Of a DNA stretch of 64,000 nt, positions 26,440 to 34,773 are shown piece after piece. Source of the DNA: Paludibacteraceae bacterium (lineage in GTDB: Bacteria; Bacteroidota; Bacteroidia; Bacteroidales; Paludibacteraceae); assembly GCA_024399495.1 (NCBI GenBank), contig JAKSNY010000003.1:1-64000 (forward strand), given 5' to 3'. The translations under genes were made by a program, and so were the position numbers. Position 1 is the first letter of the stretch; the number at the start of each line of letters is the position of its first letter. Below the pieces are notes generated by a model. That model ran no database searches. It was not told the origin of the DNA and worked only from the letters and a program-made list of their open reading frames with translations.

Positions 26440-27693
26440 ATGAGACATTTGACCATCAAGCACATTGGACCTATAGATTTTGTGGATATCAACCTATCTA
26501 GATTTAATTTCTTTATTGGTCCGCAAAGTAGTGGAAAAAGTACTATTGCAAAAGTCCTTAGTACTTGCATGTGGCTAGAAAAAGAGGCTGCTACGACCTT
26601 AACGGAACATTTAACATACACAACTGATGAATTTGTGGCTCTTATAGAGGAGTTTCATAAAATACAAGGATATTTCGGTGTTGATTCTGTTGTTGATTAT
26701 GTAACCGATTCTGTTGTGTTGCATTATGATAAAAAAAGAGCCTTATCTGTGGATTTAAAGCCAGGGATAAATTATCATCGACAGAAAGTTAGTTATATTC
26801 CTGCTGAACGTAGTGCAATTACATTACCAGAGTTACAAGGTTTTGAATTTGGTTCTACCAATATGCGTAGTTTTCTTTTTGATTGGTTTTCAGCCCGAGA
26901 GTTATACACTCCTGAACGGAAAGCAGAAATTTTGAATCTAGATATGAGATATTTCTTTGATAAGGATGAGAAGAAGTATAAAGATAGAGTTGAACATCGT
27001 AATGGTAAAACGTATGAGATTTCTCTTTCAAGTGCATCTAGTGGTATGCAAGCGTTAATCCCATTGCAATTGATGGTGCAGTACTATACAAATGAGTATT
27101 TTGAACGTTACAAATTGAAGTCTGCTTTTGATGATGATGAGAAGGATAAACTGCTACGATATCGTTTGGTAGATAAGGTCGTACTTGAAAAATTGTATCC
27201 TAGATATATTGAGAGTCAACGTAGCGAATTGTTGCGAGAAGCAAATAAGAAATACCGTGAAGGAGAAAAAAAATATGTTGAATTAGTCAAGGAATTCAAG
27301 GCAATGTATAATCAATTGGCCATTCCAGAGCGTACGTCTTTTGTTATAGAAGAACCAGAAGAAAATCTATACCCATATTCGCAGATTGCTTTGGTTGAGT
27401 TACTAGTTAAATGCTGTCAAACTGAACGAAAACATGAGATGGTTGTGACTACCCATAGTCCTTATGTGATTAATTATTTAAATGTGCTACTTCGAGGAAG
27501 TCACGGCGGAGTTAAAATTATGCCAAATGACATTAATGTGTGGGCTGTCTCTGACGGTGGCGTGTTATCATTAAATGTGCAAGACGCGAAAACAGGCGAG
27601 ATGTTAATAGATACGTATGATTTGACAGAACCGATGGAGGCCATATTTAATGAATACAAAAGAGGCGAGAATGAAGACGTTATTAGAAAATGA
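26440..27693 (+). CDS. AAA/ABC-type ATPase of a possible defence pair
   Basis: 417 residues. SMC/OLD-like ATPase head: MRHLTIKHIGPIDFVDINLS, Walker A FIGPQSSGKSTIAKVL (about 26-41), ABC-like signature LSSASSGMQALIPL (about 193), Walker B with double Glu SFVIEEPEENLYPYSQ (about 301) and the H-loop VVTTHSPYVINYL (about 333). There is no TOPRIM domain, so it is not a full OLD nuclease; only a short coiled segment (about 255-285) is inserted. Its last 44 bases overlap the next gene, indicating a coupled pair. Such ATPase/effector pairs are typical of anti-phage systems, but this one sits inside a glycan operon. Confidence 0.8.
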   Translation: MRHLTIKHIGPIDFVDINLSRFNFFIGPQSSGKSTIAKVLSTCMWLEKEAATTLTEHLTYTTDEFVALIEEFHKIQGYFGVDSVVDYVTDSVVLHYDKKRALSVDLKPGINYHRQKVSYIPAERSAITLPELQGFEFGSTNMRSFLFDWFSARELYTPERKAEILNLDMRYFFDKDEKKYKDRVEHRNGKTYEISLSSASSGMQALIPLQLMVQYYTNEYFERYKLKSAFDDDEKDKLLRYRLVDKVVLEKLYPRYIESQRSELLREANKKYREGEKKYVELVKEFKAMYNQLAIPERTSFVIEEPEENLYPYSQIALVELLVKCCQTERKHEMVVTTHSPYVINYLNVLLRGSHGGVKIMPNDINVWAVSDGGVLSLNVQDAKTGEMLIDTYDLTEPMEAIFNEYKRGENEDVIRK

Positions 27694-28306
27694 TTTTGTC
27701 ACCTACTATGGTAAGCATGTGGGAGCGCATCATGTTCAACTGTCCCAAATTAGTGGGATAGTGCGGCTATGCGATTCTGTCGCTTGCAATCAATGCCTCA
27801 ATTTTTTTCGTTATAATTGCCAGCATGAGGTTTTTGTGATCAAATGTGCTTCTGTAGTGAATGTTATAGATTATGAGAAATTTATAAATGATTGTGTAAT
27901 AAAAGGAGATAAGTGTGATTTAATATTATATGATACGGATAAAATCGTATTTGTAGAGTTTACTTGTTCAATGGAAGGTCTGCTTGCAATACATTTGCGA
28001 GATGGTATTCCTCAACAAGGGAAACGGATGAAAGCAAGACATCAATTGAGCAACTCTATACAAGCCTTATGTAATGTTTCTTCTATAAACGATGCAATTT
28101 CCAAATTCCAACAGAGAGAAGCGATATTTGCCTACAGAATTAAAGATGAAGATTTGTTCAGAAACGTTCCAGTTGTTATAGAAAAAAGTGAACGCATTTG
28201 GATGGAACTTGCTAGGCAACGTGAAAGTCAACAGTTAATATTGCCAATGCCTAATGGTTTTTCATTTCAAATGGTTAAGTATCCTGATGAATATGTTTGG
28301 AATTAA
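27650..28306 (+). CDS. Partner of the ATPase, possible nuclease-like protein
   Basis: 218 residues from ATG 27650, or 211 from ATG 27671; both overlap the ATPase gene. No family recognised with certainty. The central block KCDLILYDTDKIVFVEFTCS, followed by KGKRMKARHQLSNSIQAL-like residues (about 120-140), resembles the strand arrangement of PD-(D/E)xK folds, but the catalytic Lys position appears to be Thr. Cysteines cluster at about 42-59. An effector or antitoxin-like partner of the ATPase is plausible; this is inference from the overlap. Confidence 0.6.
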   Translation: MNTKEARMKTLLENDFVTYYGKHVGAHHVQLSQISGIVRLCDSVACNQCLNFFRYNCQHEVFVIKCASVVNVIDYEKFINDCVIKGDKCDLILYDTDKIVFVEFTCSMEGLLAIHLRDGIPQQGKRMKARHQLSNSIQALCNVSSINDAISKFQQREAIFAYRIKDEDLFRNVPVVIEKSERIWMELARQRESQQLILPMPNGFSFQMVKYPDEYVWN

Positions 28307-28370
28307 ACTATAAACAAATGATATGAATTCAGTTTATGGAGCATATGCACATAAAATATGTATAAAACAA

Positions 28371-28407
28371 TAGTTTATCCAATCATATTTTTGATTTTGA
28401 TAAACTA
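28371..28407 (+). terminator. AT-rich hairpin between two accessory units
   Basis: Nine-base arms 28371-28379 and 28399-28407 pair perfectly, with an inner AATCA/TGATT stem. It lies in the 154-base gap between the ATPase pair and the three-gene unit. There is no clear T-run after it, so its role as a terminator is uncertain. Confidence 0.4.
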
Positions 28408-28460
28408 TGATTGAGGATGTTAAAGTGTTGATTATTTATGAGATTAAATGATAATGAAAA

Positions 28461-28817
28461 ATGGAAGTAAAAATCTTAAAATTAGCCGATAAAGGTGATA
28501 TACAAAACGAAAGGCTCATTCTAAAAGTTGTTAACAGTTGCAATCTTGGCTGGTTTATAGTAATGGATAATACCTATAACGATAATGATGTGATTTCTAA
28601 TTTATGGCGTCATGTATATATTCTTCCGTCCATAGAGGCAAAGGAAGGGGACTTTGTATGGCTTTATACGAAACAAGGTTCTTATCGTCAAAGAGGAAAT
28701 GATTCAGGCACAACAACATTTGAGATGTTTTGGGGTATGGATTGTGCTATTTGGAATGCTGACCAAGATGAGGTGCACTTAATACGATACATTGATAGTG
28801 AGAATAAATTATGCTAA
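28461..28817 (+). CDS. Small soluble protein, paralogue 1 of the three-gene unit
   Basis: 118 residues, no family recognised. It shares a pattern with the protein at 29266-29649: NERLILKVVNSCNLG, a middle LW/W region, then EGDFVWLYTKQG and an NDSGTTTFEMFWGMD block. The compact beta-rich pattern suggests a small barrel or ligand-binding fold. It overlaps the next gene by 7 bases (or ends 2 bases before the alternative start at 28820), so the unit is translated together. Confidence 0.6.
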   Translation: MEVKILKLADKGDIQNERLILKVVNSCNLGWFIVMDNTYNDNDVISNLWRHVYILPSIEAKEGDFVWLYTKQGSYRQRGNDSGTTTFEMFWGMDCAIWNADQDEVHLIRYIDSENKLC

Positions 28818-29269
28818 ATATGGAAGAAAATATTAATCAGATATTAACGAATGAGAATGATAACGAAATAGGTGCTATTCCTATTGGACAAGATAAGCAA
28901 GAACGTCCATTTTCAAAACTTAATCGAACATTAAGTGAATCAGATTTAAAATCTGTAGGGGTTCAGAAAATTCTTTTAAGTCAGATGGATGATTATGAAA
29001 AATGCAAAGAAGAGTTAGATTGTTATAGAAAAAAATATTATGCATCAGATAAAAAATGTGCTGAATATGCTGTAAAGGAGTCATCGAATACAAAAACAGA
29101 AGCATTGTATAGCTGTCTGTTGGCAATAGGATCTGCTATTTTAGGTATGTACCCTGGACTTTCAGATTGTGCCGCAAAATGGGTTGTAGTGGTGTTTGGT
29201 ATTTTATCTTTGGGAGCATCTCTTGTTATTAAATTTTGGGTAGGAAACATTCAAATAGAGAAGAAATGA
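28811..29269 (+). CDS. SLATT-like two-helix membrane protein
   Basis: 152 residues (149 from ATG 28820). An acidic, helical cytoplasmic part with a coiled-coil-like stretch (KCKEELDCYRKKYYASDKKC, about 57-76) is followed by two membrane helices (about 94-115 and 122-144). This layout is that of SLATT-type 2TM proteins, which are membrane effectors in several nucleotide-signal defence systems; the family assignment is tentative. It overlaps the downstream gene by ATGA and lies between two paralogous small proteins. Confidence 0.6.
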   Translation: MLNMEENINQILTNENDNEIGAIPIGQDKQERPFSKLNRTLSESDLKSVGVQKILLSQMDDYEKCKEELDCYRKKYYASDKKCAEYAVKESSNTKTEALYSCLLAIGSAILGMYPGLSDCAAKWVVVVFGILSLGASLVIKFWVGNIQIEKK

Positions 29270-29649
29270 AGTTAGATTTATTAGATATTAAAGATGGTGG
29301 TATTGTAGGACAACAGCGTGTTGTGATGGTTGCCTATGAAGATTGTGATTTGGGACATTATATGTTAGCAATTACTCAGAAAATGTCAGAAAATTCTTTT
29401 TCTTCAAAATTATCTACAATAAAATGGCTTAATAACATTGAATTAAAAAAAGGAGATATTGTAGTCGTATATTTTAAAGGAGGGGAAACAAAATCAAAAA
29501 AAAATGATAGTGGTTCAATAACTTATTTTTTGTATTGGGATATAGAAAAAACTTTCCAAGATTTTTCAAATAGTTGTTGCGTTCTTTTAGAAACAACATG
29601 GGTAGCAAAAGACATACAAGTTGATTCAAAAGAAGGTGACAATATATAG
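29266..29649 (+). CDS. Small soluble protein, paralogue 2 of the three-gene unit
   Basis: 127 residues from ATG 29266, chosen because it gives an ATGA overlap with the membrane protein and aligns with paralogue 1; an upstream in-frame ATG at 29236 is less likely. Shared pattern: QQRVVMVAYEDCDLGHYML, KKGDIVVVYFKGG, KNDSGSITYFLYWDIE. No family recognised. Very AT-rich. Two related subunits around one membrane protein suggest a sensor or regulator pair acting on it. Confidence 0.6.
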   Translation: MKLDLLDIKDGGIVGQQRVVMVAYEDCDLGHYMLAITQKMSENSFSSKLSTIKWLNNIELKKGDIVVVYFKGGETKSKKNDSGSITYFLYWDIEKTFQDFSNSCCVLLETTWVAKDIQVDSKEGDNI

Positions 29650-29724
29650 TTTTATTATTACCTATAACTTTGAACATATTAGAGTGAATGTCGATGCGGT
29701 TAAAATATTAAAAAAATACATTTT

Positions 29725-30270
29725 ATGTTACGTCAGAAATTAAAATACAATTTTGAACAAGGCATTCGTCTATTAGGACAAATTATTGTAGGAACCAAAT
29801 TGTTTAATTTTCCAATATTAATGGAGATACGAGATTTAACTTATCGTATTTTGTTTGGATTTGGGAAAGGATTCCATTGTGGGCATAATTGCTTCATAGA
29901 TAGAGAGCATCGAAAGTTCGATGGTTCAATACAAGTTGGTGAGCATGTCTTTTTCTCTCATGATACTAATATTGATTATACAGGGCATTTGATTGTGAAA
30001 GATAATGTGAAAATTACAGAGGGGGTTTCTATTCTGACACATGCTCGTGACATCGATGCACTACGGAAGAAAGGATTGGATATTAACAATCAAGTAGAAT
30101 TGATAATAGAGGAGAACGCATATATAGGAGCTAAATCTATTATTTTGGCATCTTGTCACTATATAGGTAAAAATGCTATTGTTGGAGCAGGCTCTATTGT
30201 TACCAAAGATGTTTTAGATAATGTGTTAGTTGCTGGTGTTCCTGCCAAAATTATTAAGACTTTAGAATGA
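29725..30270 (+). CDS. Left-handed beta-helix acyltransferase (WbbJ type)
   Basis: 181 residues. Hexapeptide repeats from about 75 on (IQVGEHVFFSHDTNIDYTGHLIV, NAYIGAKSIILASCHYIGKNAIVGAGSIVTKDV) and the usual end VLVAGVPAKIIKTL. By family it transfers an acetyl group from acetyl-CoA to a sugar hydroxyl or amine. It overlaps the next gene by four bases (ATGA). Confidence 0.88.
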   Translation: MLRQKLKYNFEQGIRLLGQIIVGTKLFNFPILMEIRDLTYRILFGFGKGFHCGHNCFIDREHRKFDGSIQVGEHVFFSHDTNIDYTGHLIVKDNVKITEGVSILTHARDIDALRKKGLDINNQVELIIEENAYIGAKSIILASCHYIGKNAIVGAGSIVTKDVLDNVLVAGVPAKIIKTLE

Positions 30271-31235
30271 AGAAGCATCTTGTCAAAATAATCAAATTAT
30301 TTGTAACAATAAGTATTTTTGCTTTTTTGTTCTATAAGTTTGGTTTTAAGGTCAATGATGTGTTTAATAGCATCGTGATGCCTTGGTTGTTGCTTGTTGG
30401 CATATTTTTGCGCTTAGTCGTTATGCAAGGAATTGCTATGAATCGTTGGCAGTTATTTCTTCGTTGTTCAGGCATAAATGAATCTATATGGACATTAACT
30501 AAGATTAGTTTCATATCTTCTTTTGTGGGGGTTGTTTTACCCTCGTCTCAAGGTGGTGATGTGATGCGTATGTACTTTATTGAAAAAAGACATCGTTGTT
30601 CCGATAGTACCCAAATGACATCTAGTAGCACTGTGTTAATTGAAAGAATGATAGGGTTTGTTATATTGGCATTGTTTGGCTTGGTATGTACTATAGTAGT
30701 TCCTGACTTTCCAAACAAACATCGAGTATTGTTAATTATTAGCCTAATTAATTTTGGATTGTGGAGTGCTATTTTTATATTAACTAATCGTTGGTGCTAC
30801 GAAAAAATCTCTGCAAAACTACTTTATGTAAAACACTTTAAGAATGTTTGTACGTTCATAGAGAAGACACATTATTCTTTAGTGAATTTTCCATACAGGC
30901 AAGTTATATTGCCGTCAGCAATACTTATAGGTTCATATCAGTTTGTTACTGTTGTAATTCTGTATTTGGTGTTTGTTGCATTTGGAATTAATTTGCCAAT
31001 ATATCAGCATATGGCATTTTATCCTATAATAGTTATTTTGTCAATTGTGCCTATTTCTATTAGTGGTTTGGGAATTAGAGAGGGATTCTTTGTGTACTTT
31101 TATAGCCTTGTAGGAGTAGAACCTCAAATAGCAGTTGGGATTTCTTTAGTCAATTATGCAATAGATGTTTTATCTGGTGTGTTTGTCGGAGGAATTTTAT
31201 ATGGCTTAAAGGCGGTAGGATTTATAAAAGTATAG
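30267..31235 (+). CDS. Flippase-like LPG-synthase-TM family membrane protein
   Basis: 322 residues with seven to eight predicted membrane helices. The family block GVVLPSSQGGDVMRMYFIEKR (about 90-110) and LERMIGF-like VLIERMIGFVILALFG identify the lysylphosphatidylglycerol synthase TM region (UPF0104/AglD), without the catalytic C-terminal domain. Members are linked to moving or processing polyprenyl-linked sugars, but the function is not settled. It is the last gene before the internal promoter. Confidence 0.82.
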   Translation: MKKHLVKIIKLFVTISIFAFLFYKFGFKVNDVFNSIVMPWLLLVGIFLRLVVMQGIAMNRWQLFLRCSGINESIWTLTKISFISSFVGVVLPSSQGGDVMRMYFIEKRHRCSDSTQMTSSSTVLIERMIGFVILALFGLVCTIVVPDFPNKHRVLLIISLINFGLWSAIFILTNRWCYEKISAKLLYVKHFKNVCTFIEKTHYSLVNFPYRQVILPSAILIGSYQFVTVVILYLVFVAFGINLPIYQHMAFYPIIVILSIVPISISGLGIREGFFVYFYSLVGVEPQIAVGISLVNYAIDVLSGVFVGGILYGLKAVGFIKV

Positions 31236-31297
31236 TATAAAATGTATAGATGTCACAAACAAATATTATATTAGATGGTACTGATACCAAAGAATTG

Positions 31298-31328
31298 TTT
31301 GTTTTTCTGGTAATTTTTGTATATTTGC
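31298..31328 (+). promoter_or_regulatory. Internal promoter of the glycan locus
   Basis: TATATTTG at 31320-31327 is the -7 box and TTTG at 31298-31301 the -33 box, 18 bases apart. It lies in the 110-base gap before the aminotransferase gene and probably starts a second transcript of about 30 kb. Confidence 0.7.
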
Positions 31329-31345
31329 AAATTGTGTAATTTATT

Positions 31346-32509
31346 ATGATTCCATTTAACAAACCATATCTTACGGGCAAGGAAGCCCACTATATGTATC
31401 AGGCAGTTTATAAAGGTAAATTGTCTGGTAATGGTGATTTTACAAAGAAGTGTCAAGCATTTTTTGAGCAGAAATATGGTTTTAAGAAATGTTTGCTGAC
31501 CACAAGTTGCACAGACGCACTTGAGATGTGTGCCATCTTGTGCGACATCAAGCCTGGCGATGAGGTGATAGTGCCAAGTTATACTTTTGTATCGTCAGCG
31601 TTGGCTTTTGTTAGGGCTGGAGCTAAGATTGTGTTTGCTGACAGTATGCCTAATAATCCTAACATTGATGTTACAAAGATTGAGGCATTAATTACACCCA
31701 AAACTAAAGTTATAGTACCTGTACACTATGCTGGAGTTGCTTGCGATATGGATGCAATAATGGATATTGCTAACAAGCATAATTTATTGGTGGTGGAGGA
31801 TGCCGCGCAAGCTGTAGATTCTTACTATGCTGTACGTCATCCTGAGCGTAGCGAAGGATCTCCCACTAAACGTGCCTTAGGTGGTATCGGTCATTTGGCT
31901 GCATTCAGTTTTCACGAGACAAAAAATATCATTGCTGGAGAGGGAGGTTTGCTTGTTATAAATGATGAACGCTTTATACGTAGGGCAGAGATAATATGGG
32001 AGAAAGGTACAAACAGAGCAGAATACTTTAGAGGTGAGGTCAATAAGTATGGTTGGGTTGATACTGGCAGTTCTTTCCTTCCAAGCGAGGTGATTGCCGC
32101 ATTCCTTTGGGCGCAACTTGAGAATATGGATGACATTCAGAACAAGCGTAAAGCATTGTGGAACAAATATTATGAATTGCTAAAACCATTTGCAGAACAA
32201 GGTAAGTTTAAATTACCTGATATGCCTGATTACGCAACCAACAATGCCCACATGTTCTATTTGGTGTGCAATAGTTTAGAAGAACGTACAGCATTGATAA
32301 AGAGGCTAAAGGAGAATGATATTTTGGCAGTATTCCATTATTTAAGTCTGCATAGCAGTCCGTATTATAATGACAAACACGATGGCAGAGATTTGCCAAA
32401 TTGTAATAAGTTTGCAGATTGCTTGGTCAGGTTGCCACTGTATTATGAGTTGGAAGAAGAGCAGATTGAGAAAATATGTAATTCTATAAATACAAACGCA
32501 GATGAATAA
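31346..32509 (+). CDS. dTDP-4-amino-4,6-dideoxygalactose transaminase-like enzyme
   Basis: 387 residues, DegT/DnrJ/EryC1/StrS family, close in pattern to WecE/RffA (MIPFNKPYLTGKE at the start, CLLTTSCTDALEM, SFHETKN). PLP-binding Asp152 and Schiff-base Lys193 are present. It makes a 4-amino-4,6-dideoxy sugar nucleotide from the 4-keto precursor. Odd: residues 164-172 (RHPERSEGS) are encoded by the palindromic repeat, lengthening the loop between Asp and Lys to 41 residues against 29 in the related enzyme at 44786. It overlaps the next gene by eight bases. Confidence 0.88.
   Translation: MIPFNKPYLTGKEAHYMYQAVYKGKLSGNGDFTKKCQAFFEQKYGFKKCLLTTSCTDALEMCAILCDIKPGDEVIVPSYTFVSSALAFVRAGAKIVFADSMPNNPNIDVTKIEALITPKTKVIVPVHYAGVACDMDAIMDIANKHNLLVVEDAAQAVDSYYAVRHPERSEGSPTKRALGGIGHLAAFSFHETKNIIAGEGGLLVINDERFIRRAEIIWEKGTNRAEYFRGEVNKYGWVDTGSSFLPSEVIAAFLWAQLENMDDIQNKRKALWNKYYELLKPFAEQGKFKLPDMPDYATNNAHMFYLVCNSLEERTALIKRLKENDILAVFHYLSLHSSPYYNDKHDGRDLPNCNKFADCLVRLPLYYELEEEQIEKICNSINTNADE
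31835..31865. repeat. Palindromic repeat inserted in an aminotransferase gene
   Basis: Stem ATCCT (31839-31843), core GAGCGTAGCGA, stem AGGAT (31855-31859), in frame as RHPERSEGS. Confidence 0.92.
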
Positions 32510-33923
32510 AGAATATGTTGTAAAATATGTAAGCCTAATTTTATTGGCAATTGTTACTGCTATATGTGCGTTTTTTATTATTTATAATGCACAGTGGCAG
32601 ATAGGTGATGATGCTTTTGTGATTAAAGGAATAGGTTTTGGTGATTATTTCTCTCCTAATGTTGCTATTAGACCATCAGAAGGAAGGTTCTATCCAACAT
32701 CTTATTTAGGATATAATTTGTTAGCTTTTATATGTCAAGGAAATATAACTCCCACTGCCGTATATATATATCACGCTTGCTTTTTCTTGATGATGGTTGT
32801 ATCTGCGATGATTTTCTTTATAATGATTCAAAATTCAAAAAAATCAATATATTTATATCCAATAGCAGTATTAGCCGTGTTTGTTATAATAGCAAGAAGA
32901 TATGCCTTGTTTGCTAATTGTTTTAGCACAGGATGGTTTGGTAGTGGGTTGTCATTTGTAATGTTAATTTGTTTGTATCAGTTTATTCAAACAAAAAAAT
33001 CTGTATATGCTATCATATATTTTCTGTACACCGTATATTCAACGTACAGCACTGAAAAAGCATTTATTTTTCCATTAGTGTTAGGTCTATTGGGATTAAT
33101 ATTATTAAGAAAACAAAATACCAAAAAAGAAAAAATATTTTATTGGGCACTAATAGCAGATGCACTGATTTTTTTAATAATTTATTTCTTTTGTGTTTTC
33201 TTAAAAACAGAAAATTCATACGATGGAGCACATGGTTCGGGTGTCGGATTTTGGGAGAATGTAGGATATATTATATATGCTCAAAAAATCTTTTGGGTTG
33301 CAATTCCATTGATGTTTTTTAGACTGTGGGAAATATTTAAAAATCATAAAGAGTGCACTATATTTGATGTGTTGTTGCTTTGTGCAGCAGCACAAGTTTG
33401 CGGTAACTTTATATTGAAATTGAATTGGGTGTCGTATTATACTGGTTCTGCTATTATGTGTTTATGTTGTATTGTGTATTTTTTTAATGAATATTTCAAT
33501 CCAAAATGGACATGTTTGCTGATTGCATTATTAGCTTGCTTTTATTGTAGAAAAATACCCACAGATATTATAAATATTAACAACGATAGAACAGATGCTA
33601 AAGCATTTGTGGATGCTGTGGTAAAAAAAGCACAAAATGGTAATAGTATATATTTCTTCAATCCTGAAACACAAAAATCAGATTTTGATGTCACACAACG
33701 CTTGTGGTTATATGATGCTTTGCAAATTTATATAGCGTATGAGTTTTCTAATAAGCAATGGAAAGCAGTTGAAAAAAAATCATATGATGGCTCTACTGGA
33801 ATTTGGATAACATTTGACCAAAATGACAGATTGTCGGATATGGGAAATAAGGTGATTGTTGAAAATACTACTAAATTTGCATATAATAATATGCGTAAAA
33901 TTGGTGCATTTATAAAAGAGTAA
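32502..33923 (+). CDS. Polytopic membrane protein, polymerase or GT-C candidate
   Basis: 473 residues with about ten hydrophobic segments; a larger soluble part follows at about 350-473. An early acidic loop (QWQIGDDAFVIKGIGFGDY) resembles the first extracytoplasmic loop of GT-C enzymes. It could be a GT-C glycosyltransferase or an O-antigen-polymerase-like protein; sequence alone does not decide. It sits directly before wzm/wzt (2-base gap). Very AT-rich. Confidence 0.6.
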   Translation: MNKEYVVKYVSLILLAIVTAICAFFIIYNAQWQIGDDAFVIKGIGFGDYFSPNVAIRPSEGRFYPTSYLGYNLLAFICQGNITPTAVYIYHACFFLMMVVSAMIFFIMIQNSKKSIYLYPIAVLAVFVIIARRYALFANCFSTGWFGSGLSFVMLICLYQFIQTKKSVYAIIYFLYTVYSTYSTEKAFIFPLVLGLLGLILLRKQNTKKEKIFYWALIADALIFLIIYFFCVFLKTENSYDGAHGSGVGFWENVGYIIYAQKIFWVAIPLMFFRLWEIFKNHKECTIFDVLLLCAAAQVCGNFILKLNWVSYYTGSAIMCLCCIVYFFNEYFNPKWTCLLIALLACFYCRKIPTDIININNDRTDAKAFVDAVVKKAQNGNSIYFFNPETQKSDFDVTQRLWLYDALQIYIAYEFSNKQWKAVEKKSYDGSTGIWITFDQNDRLSDMGNKVIVENTTKFAYNNMRKIGAFIKE

Positions 33924-33925
33924 TT

Positions 33926-34771
33926 ATGGAACAACAATGGACAACAATAATTAAGCCAAACGCCAAACTTTGGGAGATTGATTTCAAAGAGATTTGGCGA
34001 TATAAGGATTTGTGGGCACTTAATATCAAAAGAGATATTAAAACCCAATATAAGCAGACAGTACTCGGACCTCTGTGGTTCTTAATACAACCTGCATTAA
34101 CCACCATTATGTATATGGTAGTATTTGGTGGTATCGCTAAAATTCCTACAGACGGGCTACCACAGCCTCTTTTCTATCTTGCTGGTATATGTATGTGGCA
34201 ATATTTTGCAGATTGCTTACACAAAACATCTGCTACATTTTTAGCAAATGCAGGAGTTTATGGCAAAGTGTATTTTCCAAGGTTGATAACGCCATTGTCT
34301 GTCGTAACATCAAACCTTGTTAGGTTAGGAATACAAATATTGCTATTTGTTGCTGTCTATATCTATTTTATATGTACAGGTGCTGATGTTCATCCTAATT
34401 TGTACTTGTTGTTATTTCCATTGTTGGTTCTGATGATAGCAGGTTTAGCTTTGGGTTTTGGTATCATAGTATCTTCATTAACAACTAAATACAGAGATTT
34501 AATAATTTTATTTACATTTATTGTCCAACTTTGGATGTATGGTACGCCAGTTATATACCCATTAAATACTATTACTAATGAAACATTAAAACTTTGTATG
34601 ATGATAAATCCAGTGACAGGCATTGTGGAAGCCTTTAAGTTTGGTGCATTAGGAGTAGGCTATTTCAGTTGGGCATTATTGACATACGATTTTCTATTTA
34701 TGTTAGTGGTTTTAACCATTGGAATAGTTTTATTTAATAAAATCCAGCGCTCATTTATGGATACAGTGTAA
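33926..34771 (+). CDS. wzm: ABC transporter permease for polysaccharide export (Wzm)
   Basis: 281 residues, ABC-2 type with about six membrane helices. IKRDIKTQYKQTVLGPLWFLIQPALT at the N-terminus is typical of Wzm/TagG. It forms the inner-membrane channel with the ATPase encoded two bases downstream and moves undecaprenyl-linked glycan to the periplasm. Confidence 0.92.
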   Translation: MEQQWTTIIKPNAKLWEIDFKEIWRYKDLWALNIKRDIKTQYKQTVLGPLWFLIQPALTTIMYMVVFGGIAKIPTDGLPQPLFYLAGICMWQYFADCLHKTSATFLANAGVYGKVYFPRLITPLSVVTSNLVRLGIQILLFVAVYIYFICTGADVHPNLYLLLFPLLVLMIAGLALGFGIIVSSLTTKYRDLIILFTFIVQLWMYGTPVIYPLNTITNETLKLCMMINPVTGIVEAFKFGALGVGYFSWALLTYDFLFMLVVLTIGIVLFNKIQRSFMDTV

Positions 34772-34773
34772 TT

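Noticed and set aside
26440..27693. Full OLD nuclease
   Set aside because: The protein ends after the ATPase H-loop region with no TOPRIM domain.
29236..29265. Earlier start of the third gene of the small unit
   Set aside because: The ATG at 29266 gives an ATGA overlap and aligns with the paralogue; the earlier start adds an unrelated basic stretch.
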